Of a stretch of 41,453 nucleotides of DNA, positions 31,659 to 38,459 are shown piece by piece (within the stretch, counting starts at the first letter, position 1; every line of letters begins with the position of its first letter). The notes under the pieces were generated by a model. It was not told the origin of the DNA, searched no databases, and saw only the letters and a list, made by a program, of their open reading frames with translations. The stretch lies in NCBI GenBank assembly GCA_030649995.1, contig JAUSEV010000009.1, positions 1 to 41,453 of the forward strand. The letters run 5' to 3'. The translations under genes were made by a program, and so were the position numbers. This DNA comes from Candidatus Uhrbacteria bacterium (lineage in GTDB: Bacteria; Patescibacteriota; Patescibacteriia; 2-12-FULL-60-25).

Positions 31659-32126
31659 ATGAGTGAAAAATCTTACGAAGAGTATGAGGCGGAACGACGA
31701 AAGTATCAGCAAATGATCGTGCATGATGTAGTAGAATTTGAACAATCTTTGCAATTATTGTCGATGGATAAACAGCGACAGAGAATAGACAGTGTTATGA
31801 ATAATTTTTATTGCAAGGTGCCAGGAGGTCTTATGAGAACAAGAATCAGTCTGGATATTTTAAGAATGAGGGACAGTGAATCGCGCGATGATAAACCCAA
31901 AAGAAAAGATTCAAGCGAGCTTCGGGACAGTCAAACGGGTTTGGATTTTTTTGCTGCGATAGATAAAGTGCTTTTAGAATGCGATTTAACGATCGAAGAA
32001 GTTGAACACGACAATAAACTTGCCGGTGAACGTGCGGATGACAGAGCCATACTACACCAGAAACTATTTCCTGTTTATAAAAAATTACGAGAAAAGGGAT
32101 ACACACATCAAGACATTGTCAGTTGA
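31659..32126 (+). CDS. Hypothetical cytosolic protein
   Basis: A 155-residue, highly charged and mostly helical protein with no signal or membrane segment. The N-terminus (YEEYEAERRKYQQMIVHDVVEFEQSLQLL) looks like a coiled coil. The middle (RMRDSESRDDKPKRKDSSELRDSQTG) is polar and probably disordered. The end (LREKGYTHQDIVS) is a short helix pair. No family is recognised. It stands alone between two terminators. The ATG follows an A/T-rich stretch without Shine-Dalgarno. Confidence 0.6.
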   Translation: MSEKSYEEYEAERRKYQQMIVHDVVEFEQSLQLLSMDKQRQRIDSVMNNFYCKVPGGLMRTRISLDILRMRDSESRDDKPKRKDSSELRDSQTGLDFFAAIDKVLLECDLTIEEVEHDNKLAGERADDRAILHQKLFPVYKKLREKGYTHQDIVS

Positions 32127-32257
32127 TGGAATGGCTGTGTATCAAAGACCGAGGAAGAATTTAGACGCCCAACATCTTTACCGCATACCGTAGCCCAATC
32201 AGCTCATCCCAATCCTCCCACACCGCCGTTAAAACTTCGTCTCTTAGGTTGCACCAT

Positions 32258-32290
32258 GAAAAAATCCTCCCATAGCAGGAGGATTTTTTG
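32258..32290. terminator. Bidirectional terminator between convergent transcripts
   Basis: AAAAAATCCTCC (32259-32270) pairs with GGAGGATTTTTT, and U-tracts are present on both strands. It can stop both the plus-strand gene at 31659 and the minus-strand rnc operon. Confidence 0.85.
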
Positions 32291-32306
32291 TATATTGAAA
32301 ATTATT

Positions 32307-33038
32307 TTATTCTTTTTCCTTCCCCCCTTCAATCTTCGTCCTCCATCCCTTCGCATCCAATCCCGCTTCCGCTGCCGCGACTTGGGCTTCTTGTTTTGAG
32401 CTTCCTCGGCCGACGGCCACCATTTCTTTGTCCAAAAAGATGCCAACGGTGAATTCTTTGAGGTGATCCGGTCCTTTTTCTTCCAACACTTTATAGGTTG
32501 GCGTGATGCCTAACATTTCTTGCGCGGTTTCTTGGAATTTACTCTTCGCATCCACGTATAATTCGAGTTCCAAAATCTGTTTCAGTTGTGACAAAATAAA
32601 TTTTTGAATAAATTTTCCCGCGGCCACGGTTCCGCCGTCCAAATAAATCGCGCCGATGATCGCTTCAATGGCGTTGGCCAAAATGTACATGCGCGCTTTA
32701 CTGTCTTTGTCGCGCGCCTCGCCTTTTGAGAGCAGAAGAAATTCTTCAAAATGGATATCCTGCGATATGGCGGCGAGCGTTTTGGCGTTCACGAGCGCGG
32801 CGCGCCAATTTGTGAGGTCTCCTTCCGGGTTCGCGTAGTTTTTGTACAAATATTCGGTGACGATCAATTCCAAAACCGCGTCTCCTAAAAATTCGAGACG
32901 TTCGTTGTGCGCATACGCAAAATCAGGGTGTTCGTTGATGTACGAACGGTGGGTGATGGCCTGCAGGAGGAGCGACTGGTCACGGAAAGTGTGTCCCAAA
33001 CGTTCTTCCAGCGGGGTGAGGTCGGGTAGGTCGAGCAT
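32307..33038 (-). CDS. rnc: Ribonuclease III
   Basis: A 243-residue double-strand-specific endoribonuclease used in rRNA and mRNA processing. The signature NERLEFLGDAVLEL lies near residues 45-58, with the second acidic cluster at ANAIEAIIGAIYLDGG. A C-terminal dsRNA-binding domain follows (KSKFQETAQEMLGITPTYKV then GRGSSKQEAQVAAAEAGLDA). The start at 33038 (MLDLPDLTPLEERLGHTF) fits the family; the upstream extension runs into a heptad array. It is last in the minus-strand order rpmF, nusB, rnc. Confidence 0.96.
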   Translation of the reverse strand: MLDLPDLTPLEERLGHTFRDQSLLLQAITHRSYINEHPDFAYAHNERLEFLGDAVLELIVTEYLYKNYANPEGDLTNWRAALVNAKTLAAISQDIHFEEFLLLSKGEARDKDSKARMYILANAIEAIIGAIYLDGGTVAAGKFIQKFILSQLKQILELELYVDAKSKFQETAQEMLGITPTYKVLEEKGPDHLKEFTVGIFLDKEMVAVGRGSSKQEAQVAAAEAGLDAKGWRTKIEGGKEKE

Positions 33039-33056
33039 AGATGAAGTATAGATGAA

Positions 33057-33124
33057 GTAATGCGTAATGAGTAATGGGTAATGAGCCATTCAGATCGCAT
33101 TATGCATTACACATTACTCATTAC
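33057..33124. repeat. Heptad arrays forming a long hairpin between rnc and nusB
   Basis: The left arm (33057-33083) is built of GTAATGC, GTAATGA and GTAATGG units plus TAATG. The right arm (33098-33124) is the near reverse complement, with 4 mismatches in 27. It overlaps the last six codons of nusB. Confidence 0.85.
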
Positions 33125-33592
33125 TGTTTTCTCTTCTTTTTTCTCTTCCTTTGGTTTATCGCTTTCTTTTGTTACACCTTGGGCGAGTTGGTCGCGATAG
33201 ACGGCGCCTAAGACTCCGTTTACGAATTTTCCGCTTGATTCGCCGCCAAAAGTTTTAGCCAGTTCAATCGCTTCATTGATCGCGACTTTGCTGGGGATGT
33301 CAAAATTGAATAGAAGTTCGTAGGTGCCGATGCGCAACACATTACGATCAACCGTCGTGATTTTTTCGAGCGGCCAGTCCGGGGCAAAACGTCGAATCGA
33401 GTTATCAATAATTTCCTGATGTTCCAAAAATCCTTTGACGATGTTTCTGGTGAAATCTTTTTCTTCCAGTTTGGAGGCGAATTCTTCCAGATTACGTTCA
33501 AGAATCGCGAACACGTCTCTGGTGCCGCCATAAAAATCCCATTCATACAATGACTGGAGAGCGACGGCGCGAGCAAGATGACGATTGGACAT
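33107..33592 (-). CDS. nusB: Transcription antitermination factor NusB
   Basis: A 161-residue all-helical protein that joins NusE/S10 in rRNA antitermination. The typical start [20 protein letters not shown] and the later [50 protein letters not shown] and VNGVLGAV blocks are present. The acidic/lysine-rich tail ([14 protein letters not shown]) ends in TVMSNV, which is encoded by the heptad array, so the stop codon lies within the repeat. It lies between rpmF and rnc on the minus strand. Confidence 0.95.
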   Translation of the reverse strand: MSNRHLARAVALQSLYEWDFYGGTRDVFAILERNLEEFASKLEEKDFTRNIVKGFLEHQEIIDNSIRRFAPDWPLEKITTVDRNVLRIGTYELLFNFDIPSKVAINEAIELAKTFGGESSGKFVNGVLGAVYRDQLAQGVTKESDKPKEEKKEEKTVMSNV

Positions 33593-33608
33593 AAGGAGCG
33601 AGGGGACA

Positions 33609-33636
33609 GGCGCTAGGCTTTAGGCATTAGGCGCTA
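33609..33636. repeat. Heptad array at the rpmF stop
   Basis: Four 7-bp units: GGCGCTA, GGCTTTA, GGCATTA, GGCGCTA. Read on the minus strand it supplies the last codons and TAA of rpmF. The same unit family is found upstream of rplJ. Confidence 0.8.
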
Positions 33637-33866
33637 GCAGGAGGAGAAGACGATTTTGTTTTGGCAAGCATTTTTTTGAGCTTGCGTTCATGGCCTTTGA
33701 CGTGAATGGTGATCCCGCGATACTCGGTGGCTCCCGGGGCGGCATGGTGAGGCCGATGGATGGAACCTGTTTTTTTATCCGTGGCGAGCGTTGGAGCGAC
33801 GAGGGCAAAGTGGGAAGCGCGACGGCGTTTGTGCGAAGATGTTCGGCGATGTCCGGGAAGACCCAT
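33627..33866 (-). CDS. rpmF: 50S ribosomal protein L32, cysteine-free
   Basis: A 79-residue protein. HRRTSSHKRRRASHFALVAPTL and the following THRPHH-like GSIHRPHHAAPGATEYRGI match the L32 pattern of a basic N-terminus followed by a knuckle. The four zinc-binding cysteines of many L32 proteins are absent (T/D/A/A-type replacements), as in C-minus ribosomal protein forms. The basic C-terminal tail ends in SPPASA, partly encoded by a heptad array. It is first in the minus-strand rpmF-nusB-rnc order, and its leader contains another heptad array (33873-33907). Confidence 0.85.
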   Translation of the reverse strand: MGLPGHRRTSSHKRRRASHFALVAPTLATDKKTGSIHRPHHAAPGATEYRGITIHVKGHERKLKKMLAKTKSSSPPASA

Positions 33867-33872
33867 AGGGAG

Positions 33873-33907
33873 GAAGCAAGAATTAAGAATGAGGAATCAA
33901 GCATGAA
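33873..33907. repeat. Heptad array in the rpmF leader
   Basis: Five 7-bp units: GAAGCAA, GAATTAA, GAATGAG, GAATCAA, GCATGAA. It lies between the rpmF -10 box and start codon. Confidence 0.75.
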
Positions 33908-33916
33908 GATAAGAAT

Positions 33917-33945
33917 AATATACCAAATTTTGGATTTTTTGGCAA
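33917..33945 (-). promoter_or_regulatory. Promoter of rpmF-nusB-rnc
   Basis: On the minus strand: TTGCCA (33940-33945), 17-bp spacer, TATATT (33917-33922). Confidence 0.65.
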
Positions 33946-33950
33946 GTGTC

Positions 33951-33979
33951 TTGCCAGGCCTGTGGATTCGTGTTATCCT
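33951..33979 (+). promoter_or_regulatory. Promoter of ndk
   Basis: TTGCCA (33951-33956), 17-bp spacer, TATCCT (33974-33979), 13 nt before the ATG. Its -35 and that of the divergent rpmF promoter form the inverted repeat TGGCAAG-TGT-CTTGCCA. Confidence 0.65.
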
Positions 33980-33992
33980 AATGAGTAATTTT

Positions 33993-34577
33993 ATGGAACA
34001 AACACTTGTTTTGATCAAACCTGACGGCGTTCAACGAGGACTGGTGGGGGAAATTGTCCGGCGTTTTGAACAGGCTGGGCTCAAAATGATCGCTCTCAAA
34101 ATGGTCCACCCATCTCATGAGGATGTGGATCGGCATTATGCGTTGACCGAAGAGTGGATGCAGGGGGTGTTTAACAAGGCCAAAGCCAAATATGATGCTC
34201 GTGGCGAGACTTTTCCTTATGAGGATCATGTGACTTATGGCAAAGAGATCAAGCGCGGTCTCGTCGAATTTTTAAAATCAGCCCCGATTATTGCCATGGT
34301 GTTGGAGGGGGAACAAGCGGTCGCGCTCATTCGTAAATTAGTCGGCGCAACAGAACCTGCCGGCGCGGCTCCGGGAACGATCCGCGGTGATTTGTCACTC
34401 GACACTTATGCCTTGTCCAATGCGCAAAATCGTCCCATTCGAAATTTGATTCACGCCTCGGGCACGGTCGAAGAAGCGCAAAAAGAAATTCCCGTCTGGT
34501 TCACAGACACCGAACTCCACAAATACGAACACGTCAACGACCGCGTGCAATACGATCCGGAGTGGTTTCTCTCGTGA
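33993..34577 (+). CDS. ndk: Nucleoside diphosphate kinase, extended form
   Basis: A 194-residue enzyme that equilibrates NDP and NTP pools by a phospho-histidine intermediate. The core motifs are LVLIKPDGVQRGLVGEIVRRFEQAGLK, GATEPAGAAPGTIRGD and the catalytic H154 in RNLIHAS. The usual length is 140-150 residues. Here about 30 residues (TEEWMQGVFNKAKAKYDARG onward, to YGKEI) are inserted after the HYA position, and the C-terminus is longer. The start at 33993 is favoured by the promoter position; an in-frame ATG at 33981 would lie right at the expected transcription start. A heptad array begins at the stop codon. Confidence 0.93.
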   Translation: MEQTLVLIKPDGVQRGLVGEIVRRFEQAGLKMIALKMVHPSHEDVDRHYALTEEWMQGVFNKAKAKYDARGETFPYEDHVTYGKEIKRGLVEFLKSAPIIAMVLEGEQAVALIRKLVGATEPAGAAPGTIRGDLSLDTYALSNAQNRPIRNLIHASGTVEEAQKEIPVWFTDTELHKYEHVNDRVQYDPEWFLS

Positions 34578-34603
34578 ATCGTGAAACATGAAACATGAAA
34601 CAT
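34576..34603 (+). repeat. Heptad array at the ndk stop
   Basis: Units GAATCGT, then GAAACAT three times, starting within the ndk stop codon. Confidence 0.8.
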
Positions 34604-34969
34604 CTGACGATGATCCGTCCGGCATTGCAACGCATCGAGGATTCTATTTGACCGATTTGATATGGGGAGGCATGATTGAAAGCGAGGTCGGTGTGAGGAT
34701 TCGGGCTAAAATTCGGTTCTAGGAATCCGGATCTAGGACTCCGCCTTGGCGGGGCGACGACGATTCCACGCGGCTAAACATCTTGCTTGCTTGAGAAAAT
34801 CGGATTTCTGATTTGATCGCGCGAGTCTGGATTGGCGCAGTTTATTCTGGCCTAAGCCCACATAATTTGAGCCGAATGCCTCCACCGACCTTTAAGACAA
34901 GAAGAAAAAAAGACAAAGAGTAACTAGTAACTAGTAATGAGTCTCGCGTGGCGGGATTTTTTTTGATGT
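34604..34969 (+). other. Geneless region with a plus-strand terminator
   Basis: No convincing reading frame. It contains GGATTC/GAATCC arms (34699-34731) and a CTCCGCCTTGGCGGGG hairpin near 34740-34756. A heptad array TAACTAG, TAACTAG, TAATGAG follows at 34921-34941. A terminator-like stem TCTCGC/GCGGGA is then followed by eight T (34942-34965). It could be a long ndk 3' region or a small RNA. Confidence 0.4.
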
Positions 34970-35004
34970 AAAAAAGCCCACCGGTGCCATGAGGCGTGGT
35001 GGGC
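34970..35004 (-). terminator. Intrinsic terminator, minus strand
   Basis: GCCCACC (34976-34982) pairs with GGTGGGC (34998-35004). The plus-strand A-run 34970-34975 is the U-tract. It closes the minus-strand gene 35039-35329. Confidence 0.8.
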
Positions 35005-35038
35005 GTGAGGAGGGTTGGGCGGGGTTTGCAGGCCGTTC

Positions 35039-35329
35039 CTACTGGATCTCGTGGAGCTCCTTGTGCAGTTCCATCATGAGCAGGTGGATCTTGTCACCGC
35101 AGCGCAGGACACGGTAAATGATCCTCATCGGTGAGACAAGCTCGATGGGCCCTCTCCCCTGTTCCAACCAGAACCGGAAGTCCTGGCTTCTCATGACGAA
35201 GCCATCCTGCAACCAGATGTGTACTGGCGCGAGAGGATCGAAGAGAGTCGCGAGTAGTGCTGGATCGAATTTCGGAAATCCGTTGATGGCATTCGGTGCG
35301 ATGAAGAGCCACTCATTTTTCGTGAGCAT
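35039..35329 (-). CDS. Hypothetical protein with strong Shine-Dalgarno
   Basis: A 96-residue cytosolic protein without recognised family. The start at 35329 (MLTKNEWLFIAPNAINGFPK) is fixed by the Shine-Dalgarno GAGGGAGGCG upstream; longer in-frame versions up to 35410 run over this site. The C-terminal half contains PIELVSPMRIIYRVLRCGDK and a helical tail IHLLMMELHKELHEIQ. It has its own terminator and belongs to the Shine-Dalgarno cassette group. Nothing in the neighbourhood indicates function. Confidence 0.6.
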   Translation of the reverse strand: MLTKNEWLFIAPNAINGFPKFDPALLATLFDPLAPVHIWLQDGFVMRSQDFRFWLEQGRGPIELVSPMRIIYRVLRCGDKIHLLMMELHKELHEIQ

Positions 35330-35615
35330 TCGATCGCCTCCCTCTTGTGGTTGAACGTGCGTTTTAACCGTCAAGCCCATGATGAGCTCGATGCTAGAAT
35401 CTTGATGCACATTTGGTGATAAGTCAAGAGGTGACGATTGAGCCCGTATTCCAGCATCAATTTTTCATGATGACATGATTCATCCATGAGAAAAAAGGTA
35501 TCAAAAATGTCCGACCGGACAAAATTGAGTCCATCCTGATAAGCCCATCCTTTTCTCACTATCGATCCTCATCTTATGCATGATGATTTTTTTTCGAATA
35601 AAAATTCGCTGGCAA

Positions 35616-35690
35616 TGGTGCCGAGGGTGAGAATTGAACTCACGACGCAAGGATTTTCAGTCCTTCGCTCTACCACTGAGCTACCTCGGC
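35616..35690 (-). tRNA. tRNA-Phe (anticodon GAA)
   Basis: A minus-strand cloverleaf with acceptor GCCGAGG/CCTCGGC, anticodon loop CTGAAAA and T-arm GAGTTCAATTCTC. CCA is encoded. Confidence 0.97.
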
Positions 35691-35720
35691 TTCACCGCAA
35701 GCGGATTTTTTGTTTCCGAG

Positions 35721-35749
35721 AGCGTATCAAAAACAATCAAGATGGGCAA
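35721..35749 (-). promoter_or_regulatory. Probable tRNA-Phe promoter
   Basis: On the minus strand: TTGCCC (35744-35749), 17-bp spacer, TACGCT (35721-35726). Confidence 0.6.
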
Positions 35750-35760
35750 GGATCATCCAT

Positions 35761-35789
35761 AAAAAACATCCCGACCGAGATCGGGATGA
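35761..35789 (-). terminator. Intrinsic terminator, minus strand
   Basis: CATCCCGA (35767-35774) pairs with TCGGGATG (35781-35788). The A-run 35761-35766 gives the minus-strand U-tract. Confidence 0.85.
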
Positions 35790-35800
35790 AAGGCGGATGC

Positions 35801-36241
35801 TCACTGATGAACGTAGATAAGAATGCACCGGATTTTTGGGAGCGGGAGAGATGCGACCTTGCTGTCGGTCGCGAGATTGCAGGCACGGAGGAGTTCCTTC
35901 AGGGGAATGAGCTCTGAATGTTGCAAGGCGCTTTTTACGGTTTGATCCCGATGTTCTTGCTGCCATGTTTGAGCGATCACGTTTTTCCAGCACTCACCAA
36001 TCGTGAGGTAGAGTCTATCGAGCGCTTGGCAACGAATCGCTTTGATCGGGGTTGTCGCAGAAAAACGAGGGAGCCGCTTGACCACGCATGAAGTGAGCGG
36101 AGGGTTGTTGAGTGATCCGCCCAAGGTCTCATGGCGATGGGTCTTTTTCCACCAGAGAGCGCGTGGAGAGGCACACTCCTCGCCGAACGCCGGATGATCA
36201 AACGAGATGATGTACGCGAGCAAAAGAACGATCCTCTTCAT
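35801..36241 (-). CDS. Secreted hypothetical protein
   Basis: A 146-residue protein. Residues 1-20 (MKRIVLLLAYIISFDHPAFG) look like a signal peptide with cleavage near AFGEE. The mature part has cysteines near residues 23, 52, 69, 79, 113 and 136 that could form disulfides, and it contains ALDRLYLTIGECWKNVIAQT. No family is recognised. It has its own promoter (36291-36319), a G-rich ribosome-binding stretch (GAGGG) and a terminator. It is next to another secreted cassette gene of the same style. Confidence 0.65.
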   Translation of the reverse strand: MKRIVLLLAYIISFDHPAFGEECASPRALWWKKTHRHETLGGSLNNPPLTSCVVKRLPRFSATTPIKAIRCQALDRLYLTIGECWKNVIAQTWQQEHRDQTVKSALQHSELIPLKELLRACNLATDSKVASLPLPKIRCILIYVHQ

Positions 36242-36290
36242 GACGCCCTCGGATGGTTGGGAGTTGACGGTCAGAATCGACAGGGAGAAA

Positions 36291-36319
36291 AGCGTAAAAG
36301 ATTTGTGTGAGTTTGTCAA
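36291..36319 (-). promoter_or_regulatory. Promoter of the secreted protein gene
   Basis: On the minus strand: TTGACA (36314-36319), 17-bp spacer, TACGCT (36291-36296). Confidence 0.7.
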
Positions 36320-36333
36320 AAGTGGGGGGTGCA

Positions 36334-36371
36334 TAAAAAAACGCCGATTTCCAGTTTCGGAAATCGGCGTG
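36334..36371 (-). terminator. Strong intrinsic terminator, minus strand
   Basis: ACGCCGATTTCC (36341-36352) pairs perfectly with GGAAATCGGCGT (36359-36370). The A-run 36334-36340 is the U-tract. Confidence 0.9.
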
Positions 36372-36411
36372 TGTTGAGCTTCTGTCAGCGTCTGCGTGGC
36401 GGCGGTGGGGT

Positions 36412-36912
36412 TTAGAGCTCCGCATTGCGCATGCGTCCTCGTTTGACTCGACCGGCTTCCCATTCGGCTTGCGCCTCGATGAGTTTTCGGTGATCCTTGA
36501 CGGTAAGTAATCGTATCTTCGTCTCCATCCGCAGTCCCGTCCGTTTGGAAACGTACGCCGCGTATTTCTGCCATGTCGCCCCTCCATCCCAACGACGGAT
36601 GGCATCTGTGATCGGAAGGTCGGCATAGTGGCTGCCGAGATAGAATCGGCGGCAGGCTTCGACCCCGTCGGACCAGCGGTTGAACTTGATTAAGGTATTG
36701 CCCCGCGCATCTCGATCACCGATCACCGCAGGGATACCTTTTAAGACAGATACCCAGAAGGCGCTCATCGGATTTTTTGAGCTACTTGACCAGTAGCCGT
36801 GGGACAACGCGCAGGGGTTGAGCATCCGGATCAAGAGCGGTTCGGGCCGTCTGCGCGCCTCGGCGATGGGAGCGGTGACGAAGAAAAGGCACAACAGCGT
36901 CCATGTTTTCAT
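36412..36912 (-). CDS. Secreted protein resembling phage-type structural/lysozyme-like domain
   Basis: A 166-residue protein. Residues 1-19 (MKTWTLLCLFFVTAPIAEA) form a signal peptide. The mature sequence has the order NPCALSHGYW...GDRDARGNTLIKFNRWSDGV then EACRRFY, ITDAIRRWDGG, WQKYAAYVSKRTGL and LIEAQAEWEAGR. This recalls the N-P-G-x(n)-F-x(n)-G-x(n)-W-x(n)-Y-x-x-x-V-x(n)-G pattern of phage structural P5/lysozyme-like proteins. The match is by eye, so a cell-wall hydrolase role is only a suggestion. A textbook Shine-Dalgarno (AAAGGAGG) precedes the ATG, with promoter and terminator on either side. Confidence 0.65.
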   Translation of the reverse strand: MKTWTLLCLFFVTAPIAEARRRPEPLLIRMLNPCALSHGYWSSSSKNPMSAFWVSVLKGIPAVIGDRDARGNTLIKFNRWSDGVEACRRFYLGSHYADLPITDAIRRWDGGATWQKYAAYVSKRTGLRMETKIRLLTVKDHRKLIEAQAEWEAGRVKRGRMRNAEL

Positions 36913-36959
36913 GTCTTGTCCTCCTTTGAGGGTTTGAGGTTAAAGGTCCAGAACAGAAA

Positions 36960-36988
36960 AATATATTATAAAACTCGGCTTTTGTCAA
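36960..36988 (-). promoter_or_regulatory. Promoter of the 36912 cassette, overlapping the xseA upstream region
   Basis: On the minus strand: TTGACA (36983-36988), 17-bp spacer, TATATT (36960-36965). Confidence 0.75.
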
Positions 36989-37002
36989 TGGTCGCGAAGT
37001 GT

Positions 37003-37008
37003 TATCTT
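37003..37008 (+). promoter_or_regulatory. -10 box of xseA, leaderless geometry
   Basis: TATCTT ends 6 nt before the ATG. The best -35 (TTGTCA, 36982-36987) has a 15-bp spacer and overlaps the divergent promoter's -35. Confidence 0.5.
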
Positions 37009-37014
37009 TGAGCC

Positions 37015-38154
37015 ATGCAAACCATGACTGTCAGCGCCTTTCTCGCGTATGTGAACGAGACATTTAAGGCTATTTGGGATTCGACGGAAATCGCGATCGA
37101 AGGAGAGGTGAGCGGGTTTAAGATTTCTCAAGGTCAATGGGTAAGTTTTGATTTGAAAGATGCGGATGCGCTTTTGAATGTTTTTCTACCGATCTGGAAA
37201 TTGCAGGTGCCGGTGCAAGATGGTTTGCGCGTACGCGTGTTCGGTCTCCCGCGCGTGTATCCGAAATATGGAAAATTTTCTTTTAGCGCGGAACGCATTG
37301 ATCTCGCGGGCGAAGGGGCGTTGCAAAAAGCGTTGGCGCTTACCCGTCAAAAATTAGAACAAGAAGGTTTATTTGATCCATCGCGTAAAAGATCATTGCC
37401 GCGTTTTCCCGAACGTATCGCCCTCATCGCTTCTCGCGAGAGTGCCGCGTATGGAGATTTTATTCGCATCGTGAATGAACGTTGGAGCGGACTCGAGATC
37501 GATCTGTATCATGTGCTCGTGCAGGGGGAACGCGCGCCGGAGCAAATTGCCAGAGCGATTCAGGTCGCAAATACACCTCACCCTAACCCTCTCCTTCGTA
37601 AGGAGAGGGAACATGACGTCCTCATTCTTACGCGTGGCGGGGGATCGCTGGAAGAATTGATGGCGTTTAATGATGAGCGGGTGGTGCGGGCATTGTATGC
37701 TTCCAAAATTCCGACACTCGTCGGCATTGGCCACGAACGCGATCTGACGCTTGCGGAAGAGGTGGCGGACGTGCGAGGCTCGACGCCGACCGATTGCGCG
37801 CGGCGGCTGGTGCCTGATCGAAACGAAATTTTATATGAGCTTGCGACTTTGCAAGAGCGGATCGCGGATGATTTGCAGGAAAAACTCGATTATTGGTCGC
37901 GGCAGGCGGATGAGACCGTATCCATGGTTGATCGTTGGTTGGAGATGATCGTTTTACGTTCATCGTCGCTCGAGCGTTTATTGCGATCTTTTGATCCGCG
38001 TGCGGTCGTCAAACGCGGCTATGCCATTGTCTCCGACGCCGACGGTCATCCGATCAGTTCGATCAAACTTTTATCGCCAGGAAAAAAGATGGATATTCAA
38101 CTGCGAGACGGGGAGGTAGAAGGAGTGGTAGAATCGGTTGGGAGAAAAAAGTAA
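37015..38154 (+). CDS. xseA: Exodeoxyribonuclease VII large subunit
   Basis: A 379-residue subunit of ExoVII, which degrades single-stranded DNA to oligonucleotides. An N-terminal OB fold (SAFLAYVNETFKAIWDSTEI, then EGEVSGFKISQGQWVSFDLKD) is followed by the catalytic domain (PERIALIASRESAAYGDFI, DVLILTRGGGSLEELMAFND, TLVGIGHERDLTLAEEVADV then RGSTPT) and a helical tail. Residues about 187-201 (NTPHPNPLLRKEREH) come from a dispersed palindrome inserted in frame just before the DVLILTRGGG strand. The catalytic core is otherwise complete. xseB follows 31 bp downstream across a heptad array that begins at the xseA stop. Confidence 0.95.
   Translation: MQTMTVSAFLAYVNETFKAIWDSTEIAIEGEVSGFKISQGQWVSFDLKDADALLNVFLPIWKLQVPVQDGLRVRVFGLPRVYPKYGKFSFSAERIDLAGEGALQKALALTRQKLEQEGLFDPSRKRSLPRFPERIALIASRESAAYGDFIRIVNERWSGLEIDLYHVLVQGERAPEQIARAIQVANTPHPNPLLRKEREHDVLILTRGGGSLEELMAFNDERVVRALYASKIPTLVGIGHERDLTLAEEVADVRGSTPTDCARRLVPDRNEILYELATLQERIADDLQEKLDYWSRQADETVSMVDRWLEMIVLRSSSLERLLRSFDPRAVVKRGYAIVSDADGHPISSIKLLSPGKKMDIQLRDGEVEGVVESVGRKK
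37574..37609. repeat. In-frame dispersed palindrome inside xseA
   Basis: The palindrome 37587-37609 (10-bp arms CCCTCTCCTT/AAGGAGAGGG, loop CGT) is preceded by CACCTCACCCTAA. The same element lies on the other strand at 1962-1997. Confidence 0.9.
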
Positions 38155-38179
38155 CTCGTAACTAGTAATTAGTAACTAG
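38152..38179 (+). repeat. Heptad array between xseA and xseB
   Basis: Four 7-bp units: TAACTCG, TAACTAG, TAATTAG, TAACTAG. The first TAA is the xseA stop. Confidence 0.85.
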
Positions 38180-38185
38180 TCAGGT

Positions 38186-38395
38186 ATGACCAAGAAAAAA
38201 AATGACATGGATTTTGGGAGGGCGTTTGAGGAACTGGAGCAGATTGCCCGGTGGTTTGAGAAAGGGGAGGCGGACCTGGATCAGGGTCTCGTCAAATTCG
38301 AGCGAGCCACGGAATTGGCCAAGCTCCTCAAAGGACGTTTACAGCAGGCGGAAAATAAAATCAAGGAAATAAAAATGAAAGATGAAACAGACTGA
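38186..38395 (+). CDS. xseB: Exodeoxyribonuclease VII small subunit
   Basis: A 69-residue helical protein that coats the XseA helical tail. The family core is clear: DFGRAFEELEQIARWFEKGE, then ADLDQGLVKFERATELAKLL, then QQAENKIKEI. The start codon follows the heptad array and has no Shine-Dalgarno, so translation may be coupled to xseA. It ends 65 bp before a separate antitoxin gene. Confidence 0.94.
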   Translation: MTKKKNDMDFGRAFEELEQIARWFEKGEADLDQGLVKFERATELAKLLKGRLQQAENKIKEIKMKDETD

Positions 38396-38413
38396 AACGA
38401 TTGTCTTTTATAG

Positions 38414-38453
38414 ATAGGTATGATACGAATAGGTATATAAATTTAGCCATACT
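38414..38453 (+). promoter_or_regulatory. Promoter/operator region of the Phd-type gene
   Basis: ATAGGTAT is repeated at 38414-38421 and 38429-38436. CATACT (38448-38453) is a possible -10 box 6 nt before the ATG. The repeat is a plausible autorepression site. Confidence 0.4.
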
Positions 38454-38459
38454 CATTTT

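Noticed and set aside
34644-34722. Tiny frame after GGGGAGGC in the gap downstream of ndk
   Set aside because: Only about 16 codons, and the purine stretch is too close to the ATG to act as a Shine-Dalgarno.
35576-35917. Plus-strand frame beginning MHDDFFSNKN and containing RVRIELTTQGFS
   Set aside because: This is the translated antisense of tRNA-Phe, a well-known spurious product.
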